From NCBI GenBank assembly GCA_051008895.1, contig JBPCXI010000273.1, positions 1 to 64,000 of the forward strand: a DNA stretch of 64,000 nt, written 5' to 3'. Shown piece by piece: positions 45,458-54,485 of this stretch. Every line of letters begins with the position of its first letter. The first letter of the stretch is position 1. This DNA comes from SMWD01 sp051008895 (lineage in GTDB: Bacteria; Pseudomonadota; Gammaproteobacteria; Steroidobacterales; GCA-2729495). Under the pieces are notes generated by a model. That model was not told the origin of the DNA and searched no databases. It worked only from the letters and a program-made list of their open reading frames with translations. A program made the position numbers and the translations under genes.

Positions 45458-46834
45458 ATGACGATGACGCCCACACCCGCCGACACCAAGGTCCCTCTGG
45501 ACGCCGATATCTGGTCCGTCTCAGCGCTCAATGCCGAGGCCCGCGCGCTGCTCGAGGACGGTTTCCCCGGGATGTGGGTGACCGGCGAATTGTCGAACCT
45601 GGCCAAACCGGGTTCCGGCCACATGTATTTCTCGATGAAGGACGATCGCGCCGAGGTTCGCTGTGCGATGTTCCGCGGCCAGAACCGGCAACTGCAATTC
45701 CAGCCGGCCAACGGCGACCAGGTTATCGTCCGCGCGCGGGTGACATTGTACGAACCGCGCGGGAGCTACCAGCTGATCGTCGAGCACATGGAACCGGCCG
45801 GCGAAGGCCTCCTCCGCCGCAAACTCGAGGAACTGAAGGCGAAGCTGCAGGCCGAAGGTTTATTCGACAAAGATCACAAGCAACCGTTGCCATTGCTGCC
45901 GGGCCGGGTCGGCGTCATCACGTCGCCGACCGGCGCCGCAATTCGCGACATCGTGCAGATACTCGGTCGCCGCTTTCCGAGCGTCCCCGTCATCGTTTAT
46001 CCCGTGCTCGTGCAGGGCGAGCGCGCGCAATTCGAAATCACCGCCGCGCTCGAAACCGCCGCCGCGCGGAACGAATGCGATGTGCTGATCGTCGGCCGCG
46101 GCGGCGGGTCCCTGGAGGACCTGTGGGCCTTCAACGAGGAGCGGGTGGCGCGCGCGATTTTCGCCAGCCCAATACCCGTCGTCTCCGCCGTGGGCCACGA
46201 AGTGGACTTCACGATTGCGGACTTCGTCGCGGATCAGCGCGCCCCGACGCCGTCGGGCGCCGCCGAACTCGTCGTCCCGGATGCGGCCGAATGGCTGCGA
46301 TCGCTGCGCACGACCGAGCAGAGGATGGGCGGCGCAATGAGCCGAGCCGTCGAGCAGCGCCGGCGCCTGCTGGCACAACTCGCCGGCCGCATCGAACGCC
46401 GGCACCCGGGGCTGATGCTGCAACGTCACGCGCAGCGACTGGACGAGCTGACGCAGCGCATCGCACGATCGGTCGGGCGCAGGCTCGACGCGGACAGGCT
46501 GCAGCTGACGAACCTCGGCGGTCGGTTGCGAAACGCGGCGCCGGCAGAATCAATTGCGCTGAGCCGGCAGAAACTGGCGCTGCTACGAGCCCGTTTGCGG
46601 ACCGCGATTCGGGATCGCGTCGCCGCGTCGAGGAGACGGCACGAAGTCGCCTGTGCGGCGCTGGATGTCGTCAGTCCGCTGAAAACCCTGGATCGCGGCT
46701 ACGCGATCGTCAGCGATACGAAAACCGGCAACGTGCTGCGGGACGCGACGACGCTGCGCAAGCAACAGAGGATTTCGGCGCGACTCGCGAGTGGAACGAT
46801 AGAGGCAATCGTCGACAAGATTGCCGACGACTGA
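45458..46834 (+). CDS. xseA: Exodeoxyribonuclease VII large subunit
   Basis: XseA is the catalytic subunit of ExoVII, which degrades single-stranded DNA into oligonucleotides. The 458-residue protein has an N-terminal OB-fold domain (about residues 20-120, VTGELSNLAKPGSGHMYFSMKD), the catalytic core PLLPGRVGVITSPTGAAIRDI, VLIVGRGGGSLEDLWAFNEE, PVVSAVGHEVDFTI, a coiled-coil middle (300-400) and a C-terminal segment ending LRKQQRISARL. The small subunit xseB is not in the window. It is divergent from guaB and convergent with the MetX-family gene. Confidence 0.97.
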   Translation: MTMTPTPADTKVPLDADIWSVSALNAEARALLEDGFPGMWVTGELSNLAKPGSGHMYFSMKDDRAEVRCAMFRGQNRQLQFQPANGDQVIVRARVTLYEPRGSYQLIVEHMEPAGEGLLRRKLEELKAKLQAEGLFDKDHKQPLPLLPGRVGVITSPTGAAIRDIVQILGRRFPSVPVIVYPVLVQGERAQFEITAALETAAARNECDVLIVGRGGGSLEDLWAFNEERVARAIFASPIPVVSAVGHEVDFTIADFVADQRAPTPSGAAELVVPDAAEWLRSLRTTEQRMGGAMSRAVEQRRRLLAQLAGRIERRHPGLMLQRHAQRLDELTQRIARSVGRRLDADRLQLTNLGGRLRNAAPAESIALSRQKLALLRARLRTAIRDRVAASRRRHEVACAALDVVSPLKTLDRGYAIVSDTKTGNVLRDATTLRKQQRISARLASGTIEAIVDKIADD

Positions 46835-46840
46835 CGTTCG

Positions 46841-47965
46841 TCAGAATCGGCTGGCGGACAACGCGGCCCAATCGCCCTCGAAGAACGCGGCGAGGACCGG
46901 TCGAAAACGATCCATATCGACGAGAAACGAGTCGTGCCCCTGGATCGAATCCAGCTCGACGACGTTGGCCGGCTTGCCAGCCGCGGCGAACCGCTCGCCG
47001 ATTTCCCGCTGCTGGTCGATCGTGTACAGGAAGTCAGTCGTCACGCCGATCACGAGCACGCGATCCGCGTCGATCCGCTTGATTGCCGCATCGATCGAAC
47101 CGCCGTGTTCGGCAAGATCGAACAGATCCGACGCGCGCGACAGGTACAGGTAGCAGTTGGCGTCGAACTGGCCGGTGAACTTCTGCGCGTGATGCTCAAG
47201 GTACGCCTCGACCTCGAAATCGACGTCGAACGGATCGCCTGCCGGGCGCTCAGCCGCGACGCGCTCGCGGCCGAACCGCGTCTCCCATTCCTGTCCGGAC
47301 CGATACGTAATCATTCCAAGCTTACGCGCGAGGCGCATGCCGCCGATCGGACCGGCACCCGGCTCGTACTCTCCGTGACACCAGTCCGGGTCACGACGAA
47401 TCATCTCGCGCTGCAATGAACGCAGCGCGATGGCGTAAGGTAACGCGCGCGTCGCCGTCGAAATCAATACGAGGCTGCGGGCTACGCCCGGATACATCGC
47501 GGCGAATGCGAGCGTCGTCATGCCGCCCATCGACGGGCCGACGACGGCGTACAGCGACTCGATCCCGAGGTCGTCGATGACCGCCTTGCCGGCCGCCGCG
47601 ATGTCCTCGAGCGTCAGTACCGGAAACGTCAGCCGATAAGGCGCTCCTGTCGTCGAATCAGTCGAGGCGGGACCGGTCGAACCGAAACAGCTACCTAGCG
47701 AGTTGATGCAGACGACGAAATAGCGGCGCGTGTCGATCGGCCGACACGGGCCGACGACCTCCTCCCACCAGCCCGGCGACGGGTCGTCCGGCGACGACGA
47801 CGCATGCGCGGACGGGGACAGACCGGTAAATATCAGCACCGCGTTGTCACCGGCAGCGTTGAGTTCGCCCCACGTCTCGTACGCAATGTCCGGCGCCTCG
47901 AGCGTGCCGCCGCGGCGCATCCGGAACGTGCCGGGGTAACGGTAGATCTTTCTTGCGTTTCTCAT
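46841..47965 (-). CDS. MetX-family O-acyltransferase, probably serine O-succinyltransferase
   Basis: A 374-residue alpha/beta-hydrolase of the MetX family, annotated generically as homoserine O-acetyl/succinyltransferase. The catalytic nucleophile Ser is in GPSMGGM, and Asp (VTTDFLY) and His (QGHDSFL) complete the triad. The substrate-binding region reads GLSPSAHASS and INSLGSCFGSTGPAS. In true homoserine enzymes it reads like NNLGGC(x)GSTGPSS. The SLGSC version and the KLGMITYRSGQEWETRFGR and DANCYLYLSRASDLFDLAEH stretches match, from memory, the Xanthomonas-type serine O-succinyltransferases. Assignment to cysteine synthesis is therefore likely but not certain. The ATG at 47965 fits the family start. 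Confidence 0.85.
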   Translation of the reverse strand: MRNARKIYRYPGTFRMRRGGTLEAPDIAYETWGELNAAGDNAVLIFTGLSPSAHASSSPDDPSPGWWEEVVGPCRPIDTRRYFVVCINSLGSCFGSTGPASTDSTTGAPYRLTFPVLTLEDIAAAGKAVIDDLGIESLYAVVGPSMGGMTTLAFAAMYPGVARSLVLISTATRALPYAIALRSLQREMIRRDPDWCHGEYEPGAGPIGGMRLARKLGMITYRSGQEWETRFGRERVAAERPAGDPFDVDFEVEAYLEHHAQKFTGQFDANCYLYLSRASDLFDLAEHGGSIDAAIKRIDADRVLVIGVTTDFLYTIDQQREIGERFAAAGKPANVVELDSIQGHDSFLVDMDRFRPVLAAFFEGDWAALSASRF

Positions 47966-48085
47966 CGTCTCCGCTCGCCACGAGAACGAGCTGCCATAAC
48001 TGCTTTCCGGATTATCGGCCCGCCAAGAAATTGTTGCGCGATCAATTCGTTATATCAATATAGCCCGAAACCGCGGCGGCTGCAC

Positions 48086-49489
48086 TCAGCGCCGGCGCTT
48101 GCGGATACGCTCGCGGCGGCGCTGCTGCCGCGGCGTCAGTTTGTTACGCCGCCCTTCGTAGGGATTGCGCGACGTACGCAACTCGATGCGAATAGGCGTG
48201 CCGGCCAGCCGGAATGCGCGGCGGAATCGGCGCGCGAGATAACGGCGATAGCTGCTCGGCAGGCGCTCGGTCTGATTGCCGTGAATGACGATGGTCGGCG
48301 GCCGCTTGCCGCCCTGATGTGCATAACTGAGCTTGATCCGATGACGCCGGACAACCGGCGGCGGGTGTGCCTGAACTGCCTCGAGCAACACGTCGTTCAA
48401 CGCGCTGGTCGGCAGATCGCGGACGGCAGCAGCAGCAGCTCGCTCCGCGCTCTTGAGAATGTCGAATATGTTGCTGCCGTGGAGCGCGGAGATGAAGTGG
48501 GTCTCGGCGAAGTCCAGGAACGGTAGCTGCCGCTCGAGCTCACTGCGCAATTCAGCGCGCCGACGCTCGCTGAGGCCGTCCCATTTGTTGACGCCAAGCG
48601 TCAGCGCGCGGCCGCGCTGCAGGATCAGGCCGATCAGCGACGTATCCTGTTCCGTGATGCCGTCCCGCGCATCGATCAACACTATCACCGCGTCCGCATC
48701 GTCGAGTGCCTGCAGCGACTTCACGATGCTGAACTTTTCCACCATCTGCGTGACGCGCGCCTTGCGGCGAATGCCGGCCGTGTCGACGAGCACGAAAGCG
48801 CGGTCTTCGTACTCGAACGGTATCGCGATGCTGTCGCGGGTCGTCCCCCCCTCGTCCTGCGTGACCAGACGCTCCTCGCCGAGGAAGCGGTTGATCAACG
48901 TGGACTTGCCGACGTTCGGTTTGCCGATAACGGCAATGCGAGTACCCGCGGCATCCGCTTCGCTCGACGCGTCGTCATCGGCGGGCGGACACATCGCGAG
49001 TGCGACATCGAGCATCGATGTCACCCGGTCGCCGCGGGTTGCGGAAATCGCGACGGGCTCGCCGATGCCGAGCGCAAAGAATTCCGCAATGCTCTCTTCC
49101 GCCGCGCGACCTTCCGTCTTGTTCACGGCCAGCACGACGGGTTTGCCGGTACGCCGAATTTGAGTCGCGACGTTCTCGTCACCCGCTGTCAGGCCGCCCT
49201 CGCCGTCGACCATCAGAACAACGACGTTGGCCTCGGCGACCGCCGACTCTACATGCTTGCTCATCTGTCGATCGAGTTCGCCCTGATCGCCGGTCACACC
49301 GCCGGTGTCAACGACGATCGCCGAGCGCGTGCCGCCGTCGCCGTCCGACAGTTTCGCAAAGCCGTACTGACGGTCGCGAGTGAGCCCGGGATAGTCCGCG
49401 ACGAGCGCATCCCGGGTGCCGGTCAAGCGGTTGAAGAGCGTCGACTTGCCGACATTGGGCCGTCCGACGAGGGCGATTACCGGGAGCAC
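48086..49489 (-). CDS. der: Ribosome assembly GTPase Der (EngA)
   Basis: Der is the double-G-domain GTPase needed for 50S assembly. The 467-residue protein has the first G domain (VALVGRPNVGKSTLFNRL near residue 5, DTGG, NKTEG) and the second (GKPNVGKSTLINRFLGEERL, DTAGIRRKARV, NKWD), followed by a KH-like C-terminal domain (about 375-445) and a basic tail of Arg/Lys. It follows bamB with a 15-base gap, the standard yfgM-bamB-der order. Confidence 0.97.
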   Translation of the reverse strand: MLPVIALVGRPNVGKSTLFNRLTGTRDALVADYPGLTRDRQYGFAKLSDGDGGTRSAIVVDTGGVTGDQGELDRQMSKHVESAVAEANVVVLMVDGEGGLTAGDENVATQIRRTGKPVVLAVNKTEGRAAEESIAEFFALGIGEPVAISATRGDRVTSMLDVALAMCPPADDDASSEADAAGTRIAVIGKPNVGKSTLINRFLGEERLVTQDEGGTTRDSIAIPFEYEDRAFVLVDTAGIRRKARVTQMVEKFSIVKSLQALDDADAVIVLIDARDGITEQDTSLIGLILQRGRALTLGVNKWDGLSERRRAELRSELERQLPFLDFAETHFISALHGSNIFDILKSAERAAAAAVRDLPTSALNDVLLEAVQAHPPPVVRRHRIKLSYAHQGGKRPPTIVIHGNQTERLPSSYRRYLARRFRRAFRLAGTPIRIELRTSRNPYEGRRNKLTPRQQRRRERIRKRRR

Positions 49490-49504
49490 GGCGATCGAGA
49501 CCGG

Positions 49505-50698
49505 CTAGTCTTTCCGGATTTCCGTGAACGCGTACAGCTTGCCGCCGTCGGTTATGACGAAAACCATATCGTTGACGACTAGCGGCACGGAAGTGATGCG
49601 GTTGCCGCCGGCCCGCTTGCGCGCCTGCAATGAACCATCGCGGGAATCGTACCAATGCAAGTAACCGTCGTAGTCGCCGACGACGATCGAGCTCCCATAC
49701 GGGGCCGGACCGGTCACGTCGCGGTTCATCAGCGCCTCGTGCCGCCAGATCTCGCGTCCGGTGCGGCGCGATAACGCATACAGCTGGCCGGCGTCTCCGG
49801 TGACATAAATGTTGTTGAAATCGACGCCGACGCCGATGTGGCTGCCGATTTCCCGGTTCCAGAGCACCTGGCCCGACTCGACGGCCAGCGCCGAGAGGCT
49901 GGACTGGTAACCGATCGCGTACACGTCCTCGCCGACGATGCGCACGGTCGCGTTCAGATCGGATAGCCGATCGACTTCGGTCCGCCCGCGCGGCGGCGCA
50001 ACCAGAGCGTCCCAGATCACGCTGCCGTCGCCGAGCTCGTAGGACGCAATCCGGCCATTGTCGAATCCGCAGACAACCGCATCGCCTGCGACCACCGGCG
50101 CGCCGGTGCCACGGACCGACAGACGCGGTACCGACTGCTGCACGAACCAGGCCTCGCCGCCGGTGTCGATATTCAACGCGGTCAACTTGCCGTCGACGGT
50201 GCGCACGAGCACCAGGTCGCTCGTAATTGCCGGCGGGGCGAGCACCTCACTGGATACGATCGTCCGCCAGCGCTCGCTGCCGTCCGCCGCGTTCAGCGCG
50301 ATCACCTCGCCGTTATTCGACCCCAGCACGAGCAATCCCTCGCCCACGGCCGGACCGGCAGACAGGGGCAACTTGGTCTTCTTTCTCCAGAGGCGCTTGC
50401 CTTTGACGGCCTCGAACGCCGCCACGCGGCCGTCGTGCGCGGCGGCGAATACGTTCGCGCCGTCGGTGCCGACCGTCAACGCGAGCCGCAGATTCTTTGC
50501 GTCATCGCCGAGCCCTGCGCTCCACGCCTTCTTGATACGAATCGTCGGCTTGAATTTGACGAGGTCCGCCGGCGGGTTGTCGTCCTCGTCGCCGCCGAAC
50601 CAGCTGCAACCGCTGCCCGCCGTGGCGATCGCGACGAGGCCGATCAGAATCACTAACCTGCGTAAGCCGAACCGGCTGCTTTTCGCGCTATCGCTCAT
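49505..50698 (-). CDS. bamB: Outer membrane protein assembly lipoprotein BamB
   Basis: BamB is an outer-membrane lipoprotein of the BAM complex with an eight-bladed propeller that contacts BamA. The 397-residue protein has a signal peptide ending in a lipobox-like ATAGSGC (Cys near residue 30) and an Asp-rich linker. Propeller blades recur as GEVIALNAADGSERW, DGKLTALNIDTGGEAW, NGRIASYELGDGSVIWD, LSALAVESGQVLW and AGQLYALSRRTGREIWR. Gene order yfgM-bamB-der supports the call. Confidence 0.95.
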   Translation of the reverse strand: MSDSAKSSRFGLRRLVILIGLVAIATAGSGCSWFGGDEDDNPPADLVKFKPTIRIKKAWSAGLGDDAKNLRLALTVGTDGANVFAAAHDGRVAAFEAVKGKRLWRKKTKLPLSAGPAVGEGLLVLGSNNGEVIALNAADGSERWRTIVSSEVLAPPAITSDLVLVRTVDGKLTALNIDTGGEAWFVQQSVPRLSVRGTGAPVVAGDAVVCGFDNGRIASYELGDGSVIWDALVAPPRGRTEVDRLSDLNATVRIVGEDVYAIGYQSSLSALAVESGQVLWNREIGSHIGVGVDFNNIYVTGDAGQLYALSRRTGREIWRHEALMNRDVTGPAPYGSSIVVGDYDGYLHWYDSRDGSLQARKRAGGNRITSVPLVVNDMVFVITDGGKLYAFTEIRKD

Positions 50699-50718
50699 GG
50701 GCGGGTTCGCCGCTTAAC

Positions 50719-51414
50719 CTACGAGCCGGCCTGCTCGGCGTCCGCCTCAGCGTCACCGTCGTCGCTCGCGCGCGCGCCACCCAGCGCGTCGAGTTTCGCC
50801 TGCACCAATACGCGGTCGACAACGGGCGGAATCTGTCCGGCCATCAACGCCGCCTCGTATGCCTCGCGGGCGTCGTCGAGCCGACCCTGCGCGAAATAGA
50901 CGTCGCCGCGAATGTCGTCATAGCGGGCGGCGAATGCCGAATCCGGATTTGACGGCCCCAATACGTCGAGTGCCACTTCGTATTGCTGCTGCTGCAACCT
51001 CACTCGCGCCAGTCGCAGCCGAGCGATATGGCGGAACTCCGGCGACGTCGTATTGTCGACCGCGGCGGCGAGGTGCTCGGCGGCCGTCTCGAAATCGTTG
51101 CGGTCCATCGACGCCTTCGCCAGCACAAACCTGGACTGATCGATGTAGGCGGAGCCGGCGTAGCGCGACTGCAAGTCGGCAAACACCTCTTCGGCCTGGG
51201 TCAGACGTCCGCCACCGACCGCGGCGATCAGCTCTTCGTACAAGCCCGATGCGCGCTCGGCCTGCGTGTCGCGATAATCCTGCCACTGCTGCCAGCCGAA
51301 TAGTCCGCCGAGGGCAACCACGATGCCGCCGACCACGAATGCCAGGTTCTCTCGCAACCATTGCCGGACGACCTCCGCCTGTTGCTCGTCCGTTCTAAAA
51401 TCATCCAGCGCCAT
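50719..51414 (-). CDS. YfgM-family tetratricopeptide protein (SecYEG-associated)
   Basis: A 231-residue inner-membrane protein. It starts MALDDFRTDEQQAEVVRQWLRENL, then has a single membrane helix (about residues 24-44) and a periplasmic TPR-like domain (55-215) with RYDDIRGDVYFAQGRLDDAREAYEAAL near the end. E. coli YfgM binds the SecYEG translocon with PpiD and helps periplasmic chaperone traffic. The charged, Ala-rich C terminus is probably disordered. Its stop is 20 bases before the bamB start and its ATG 12 bases after hisS. Confidence 0.92.
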   Translation of the reverse strand: MALDDFRTDEQQAEVVRQWLRENLAFVVGGIVVALGGLFGWQQWQDYRDTQAERASGLYEELIAAVGGGRLTQAEEVFADLQSRYAGSAYIDQSRFVLAKASMDRNDFETAAEHLAAAVDNTTSPEFRHIARLRLARVRLQQQQYEVALDVLGPSNPDSAFAARYDDIRGDVYFAQGRLDDAREAYEAALMAGQIPPVVDRVLVQAKLDALGGARASDDGDAEADAEQAGS

Positions 51415-51426
51415 GGCGTTCGATCC

Positions 51427-52701
51427 TCAATCTGAAAAATATTTCCGCAGTGCGCGATCGAGCTCCGCCCATTCAACCGTGACCTGCTCTGCATCTTCGC
51501 GCAACGGCTTGATGCCCGCGTTCTGCTGTTCGACTTCCGTTTCCCCGACGATGACGGCGACGCGTGCGCCGCTGCGATCCGCGCGTTTCATCTGGGACTT
51601 GAATCCGCCGCCGCCGCAGTTTAACTCGATTCTCAGCGCCGGATTCGACTTCCGCAAACGCTCGGCCAGCGCGAAGGCCGGTTCGATGACTCGATCGCCG
51701 ACGGCCACGACGTACACCTGCGGATCGGCCGACGCAGGCTGCCCGCCGCAGACGCGGTAGAGCTCCAGCAGACGCTCGAGACCGAGCGCCCAGCCGATGG
51801 CCGGCGTCGACCGCCCGCCGAGCTGCTCGACGAGCCCGTCATAGCGTCCGCCGGCGCAGACCGTGCCCTGGGCGCCGAGACGGTCGGTCACCCACTCGAA
51901 CACCGTGCGCGTGTAGTAATCGAGGCCGCGAACGAGGCGCGGGTTCACGCGGTAGTCGATACCGACCGCATCGAGCATGGCGCGCAGGTCGGCAAAGTGC
52001 CGCGCCGATTCGTCGTCGAGAAAATCGGTGATCACCGGCGCGCCGGCGACAAGCTCGCGCAGGTCCGGGTTCTTGCTGTCGAGTATTCGCATCGGGTTTC
52101 GATGCAGGCGATCGCGGCTGTCATCGTCCAGACGGTCGACGTGAGCCTCGAAGTATGCGGTCAGCTCGGTGCGATAGCGCGCCCGCGATTCCGGCGTGCC
52201 CAGCGAGTTAATTTCCAGCTCCACGGCATCCCGAACGCCGAGCGCCTCCCAAAGACGATGCGTAACCGCGATCAGTTCCGCATCGATGTCCGGCCCGGCG
52301 AAGCCGAGCGCCTCGACGTCGAACTGGTGGAACTGGCGCTGACGACCCTTCTGCGGCTTTTCATAGCGAAACATCGGTCCGATGCACCACAGCTTCTGCC
52401 GCTGATTGTGGAGCAGGCCATTCGAGATCCCGGCCCGCACGATTCCCGCGGTTGCTTCCGGTCGCAGCGTGAGACTCTCGTCGTTGCGGTCGGCGAACGT
52501 GTACATCTCCTTTTCGACGATGTCGGTCACCTCACCGATCGAACGCTTGAATAACTCCGTTCGCTCGACGATCGGGACGCGGATCTCCCGGTAACCGTAG
52601 CCGGTAACGGTAGCGCGAAGAATCTTCTCAACGGCGCGCCAGGTCGCGCTATCCTCGGGCAGGATATCGCTCATCCCGCGAATGGCCTGAATCTGCGCCA
52701 T
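51427..52701 (-). CDS. hisS: Histidyl-tRNA synthetase
   Basis: HisS charges tRNA-His. The 424-residue class II synthetase shows IRGMSDILPEDSATW at the N terminus, motif 2 (RYEKPQKGRQRQFHQFDVE), the histidine-binding LVRGLDYYTRTVFEW and AGGRYDGLVEQLGG, motif 3 (GWALGLERLLEL) and a C-terminal anticodon-binding domain from residue 325. Position between rodZ and yfgM matches the conserved order. The ATG at 52701 is the family start. Confidence 0.98.
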   Translation of the reverse strand: MAQIQAIRGMSDILPEDSATWRAVEKILRATVTGYGYREIRVPIVERTELFKRSIGEVTDIVEKEMYTFADRNDESLTLRPEATAGIVRAGISNGLLHNQRQKLWCIGPMFRYEKPQKGRQRQFHQFDVEALGFAGPDIDAELIAVTHRLWEALGVRDAVELEINSLGTPESRARYRTELTAYFEAHVDRLDDDSRDRLHRNPMRILDSKNPDLRELVAGAPVITDFLDDESARHFADLRAMLDAVGIDYRVNPRLVRGLDYYTRTVFEWVTDRLGAQGTVCAGGRYDGLVEQLGGRSTPAIGWALGLERLLELYRVCGGQPASADPQVYVVAVGDRVIEPAFALAERLRKSNPALRIELNCGGGGFKSQMKRADRSGARVAVIVGETEVEQQNAGIKPLREDAEQVTVEWAELDRALRKYFSD

Positions 52702-52717
52702 GATGGTTATCCGTCGG

Positions 52718-53707
52718 TCAGTCGGTCGACGCCGCGGAGATCTCGAATCGCGCGACTTTGCCGGTGACGTTCGATGCCGGCACCACGAACGGCTCGTCGT
52801 TCACCGTCACATCGACGCCACTCGCATTGCCGATCAGCAGCCGAAACGGCGGCTCACCGGCGAGCTCGCGCTTGCGGCCCTTGCGCTGCAACCCGAACAG
52901 CAAGCGCTGATTTGCATCCGATATCTCGACCCAGGATTCTTCGCGGAAGTTGAGGTTCAGACGCACAAGCTCTGCCGACGGCCGCGACGCAGGCTCGTCA
53001 GTCACGACGACGGGCTCCGGCGCCGGCTCCGCAGTTACCGGCTCAGGCACGTCGTTAGCGACCACGGCCGGCGGTTCCTCCGGCTCGGCCTGGCGGGCGA
53101 CCGGCGCGGCGATGACGGGCGCCGGCGCGACGGGCGCGGCCACCGGCTGCCGGGGCGCGACCCGCGCCGGGTCCTCGGCGATCGACACGTCGACGGATGC
53201 CGCTGCAGCCGGGTCGGCGGACGCTTCGGCGGGCGCTGCCGAAGACACGGGCAACGGCTTGCTCAATCCTGCGGGCTCGTCGTCCTGCATCACATAGATC
53301 GTCAGAATCAAGCCGAGCAGCACGACGAGCGACGAAAAGCCCCAGATCACGGGATTGACCGTTACCGACCTGCGCACGGGTTTCTCACTTGCGCGGATCG
53401 TCAGCACCTCGGTCGCGTCACGCCCGTAGCTGTCGAGCACGACGTCTTCCGCCAGCCCGACGAGTTTTGCATAGGCTTTCAGGTGCCCACGAACGAACAC
53501 CGGCGCGCCGAGTTCTTCGAAGCGTTCGTCTTCGAGCGCGAGCACCACGGACTCATCGAGATTCAACGCTTCGGATATGCGCTCGAGCGACATCGCGCGA
53601 GCCTTGCGCGCAGAACGGAGGCGGTCACCCAATCCGAGTCCGCCGCCCTGGGCGCTCGCGGCCCCGCCCTGCTTCGGAGCGTCGATGTCGGTTTGCTCAG
53701 CCGGCAT
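52718..53707 (-). CDS. rodZ: Cytoskeletal membrane protein RodZ
   Basis: RodZ links MreB to the elongation machinery. The 329-residue protein has a cytosolic helix-turn-helix (about residues 27-95; LGDRLRSARKARAMSLERIS, LALEDERFEELGAPVFVRGHLKAYAKLVG), one membrane helix (about 117-137), a long Pro/Ala/Glu-rich periplasmic linker (140-245) and a C-terminal DUF4115 beta domain (250-329, FREESWVEISDANQRLLF). Its start overlaps the pilW stop by 11 bases. The Pro/Ala linker is longer than I would expect from the fold alone. Confidence 0.95.
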   Translation of the reverse strand: MPAEQTDIDAPKQGGAASAQGGGLGLGDRLRSARKARAMSLERISEALNLDESVVLALEDERFEELGAPVFVRGHLKAYAKLVGLAEDVVLDSYGRDATEVLTIRASEKPVRRSVTVNPVIWGFSSLVVLLGLILTIYVMQDDEPAGLSKPLPVSSAAPAEASADPAAAASVDVSIAEDPARVAPRQPVAAPVAPAPVIAAPVARQAEPEEPPAVVANDVPEPVTAEPAPEPVVVTDEPASRPSAELVRLNLNFREESWVEISDANQRLLFGLQRKGRKRELAGEPPFRLLIGNASGVDVTVNDEPFVVPASNVTGKVARFEISAASTD

Positions 53708-54485
53708 TGCGAGAGCGCTCCAGCAGCCGCCGGGTTTCGACGGATTCCGGGAAGTCCTGGCGTAACGCGCGCGCCGCCGCGTCGGCGGCCTTCATGTCGC
53801 CCATCGCCGTTTCGACCCTGAAACTCAACCACAACAACTCCGGCGACGACGACGCGACGTTCGAATAGCGCTGCAGGAATGCCCGTGCCTGCAGGAAGTT
53901 CTCGCGCTGATACGCGACATCGGCCATTTGCAGCAGCGCATCGGGAAACTCCGGATTGAATGCCAGCGCGCGCCGCAGGTAGTCCTCCGCGCGCTCCAGG
54001 CTTACGTTCTTCGCGCAAACGCCGGCGTTGGTATTCAGCACGGCCTTGTCCGAAAAAACCCTGGATTGCGGCACGGCAATCGCGCGGTCGAACATTCGCA
54101 GCGCTTCCGCGCGCGACTCCTCGTCGCGACACAGGAACGCGCCGAGGCTGTTCAATGCCTCGGGGTCGTCCGGGTCAATGGATACCGCCTTGCGATAATG
54201 CCGCTCGGCCCCGGGGACGTCGCCGAGCCGCTCATAGACGAGGCCAAGCGCTCGCTGTGCCGTGACATTACGCGGATCCAGCTCGATCGCCTTCTCGAGC
54301 TTGGATTGCGCCGAGCGCAGATCGCCCTGGCGTAAATAGCTGATACCGAGATCGACGTTGAGCTCAGCCGCCTCTTTCGGCTGCTCCTTGGGCTGCTTCC
54401 GGCCCTTGGTCGTCTGCGTCACGCAGCCGCCGGCGACGAGCGCGAATGCGACCAACACCGCGATAAGGCGCATGCTCCGAACCAT
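53697..54485 (-). CDS. pilW: Type IV pilus biogenesis/stability lipoprotein PilW
   Basis: PilW (PilF) is an outer-membrane lipoprotein that supports PilQ secretin assembly. The 262-residue protein has a signal peptide with lipobox LVAGGC, then five to six TPR units (about residues 45-245): NVDLGISYLRQGDLRSAQ, AQRALGLVYERLGDVPGAE, ALNSLGAFLCRDEESRAEAL and so on. The start ATG at 54485 shares one base with the rlmN stop (TGATG), so translation is coupled. An internal ATG at 54473 is an alternative. It complements the lone pilin at 17.2 kb. Confidence 0.93.
   Translation of the reverse strand: MVRSMRLIAVLVAFALVAGGCVTQTTKGRKQPKEQPKEAAELNVDLGISYLRQGDLRSAQSKLEKAIELDPRNVTAQRALGLVYERLGDVPGAERHYRKAVSIDPDDPEALNSLGAFLCRDEESRAEALRMFDRAIAVPQSRVFSDKAVLNTNAGVCAKNVSLERAEDYLRRALAFNPEFPDALLQMADVAYQRENFLQARAFLQRYSNVASSSPELLWLSFRVETAMGDMKAADAAARALRQDFPESVETRRLLERSRNAG

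Noticed and set aside
45574..47082. Long open frame overlapping xseA and the MetX-type gene
   Set aside because: Composition is Arg/Pro/Gly-rich with no family match, while xseA is complete in another frame.
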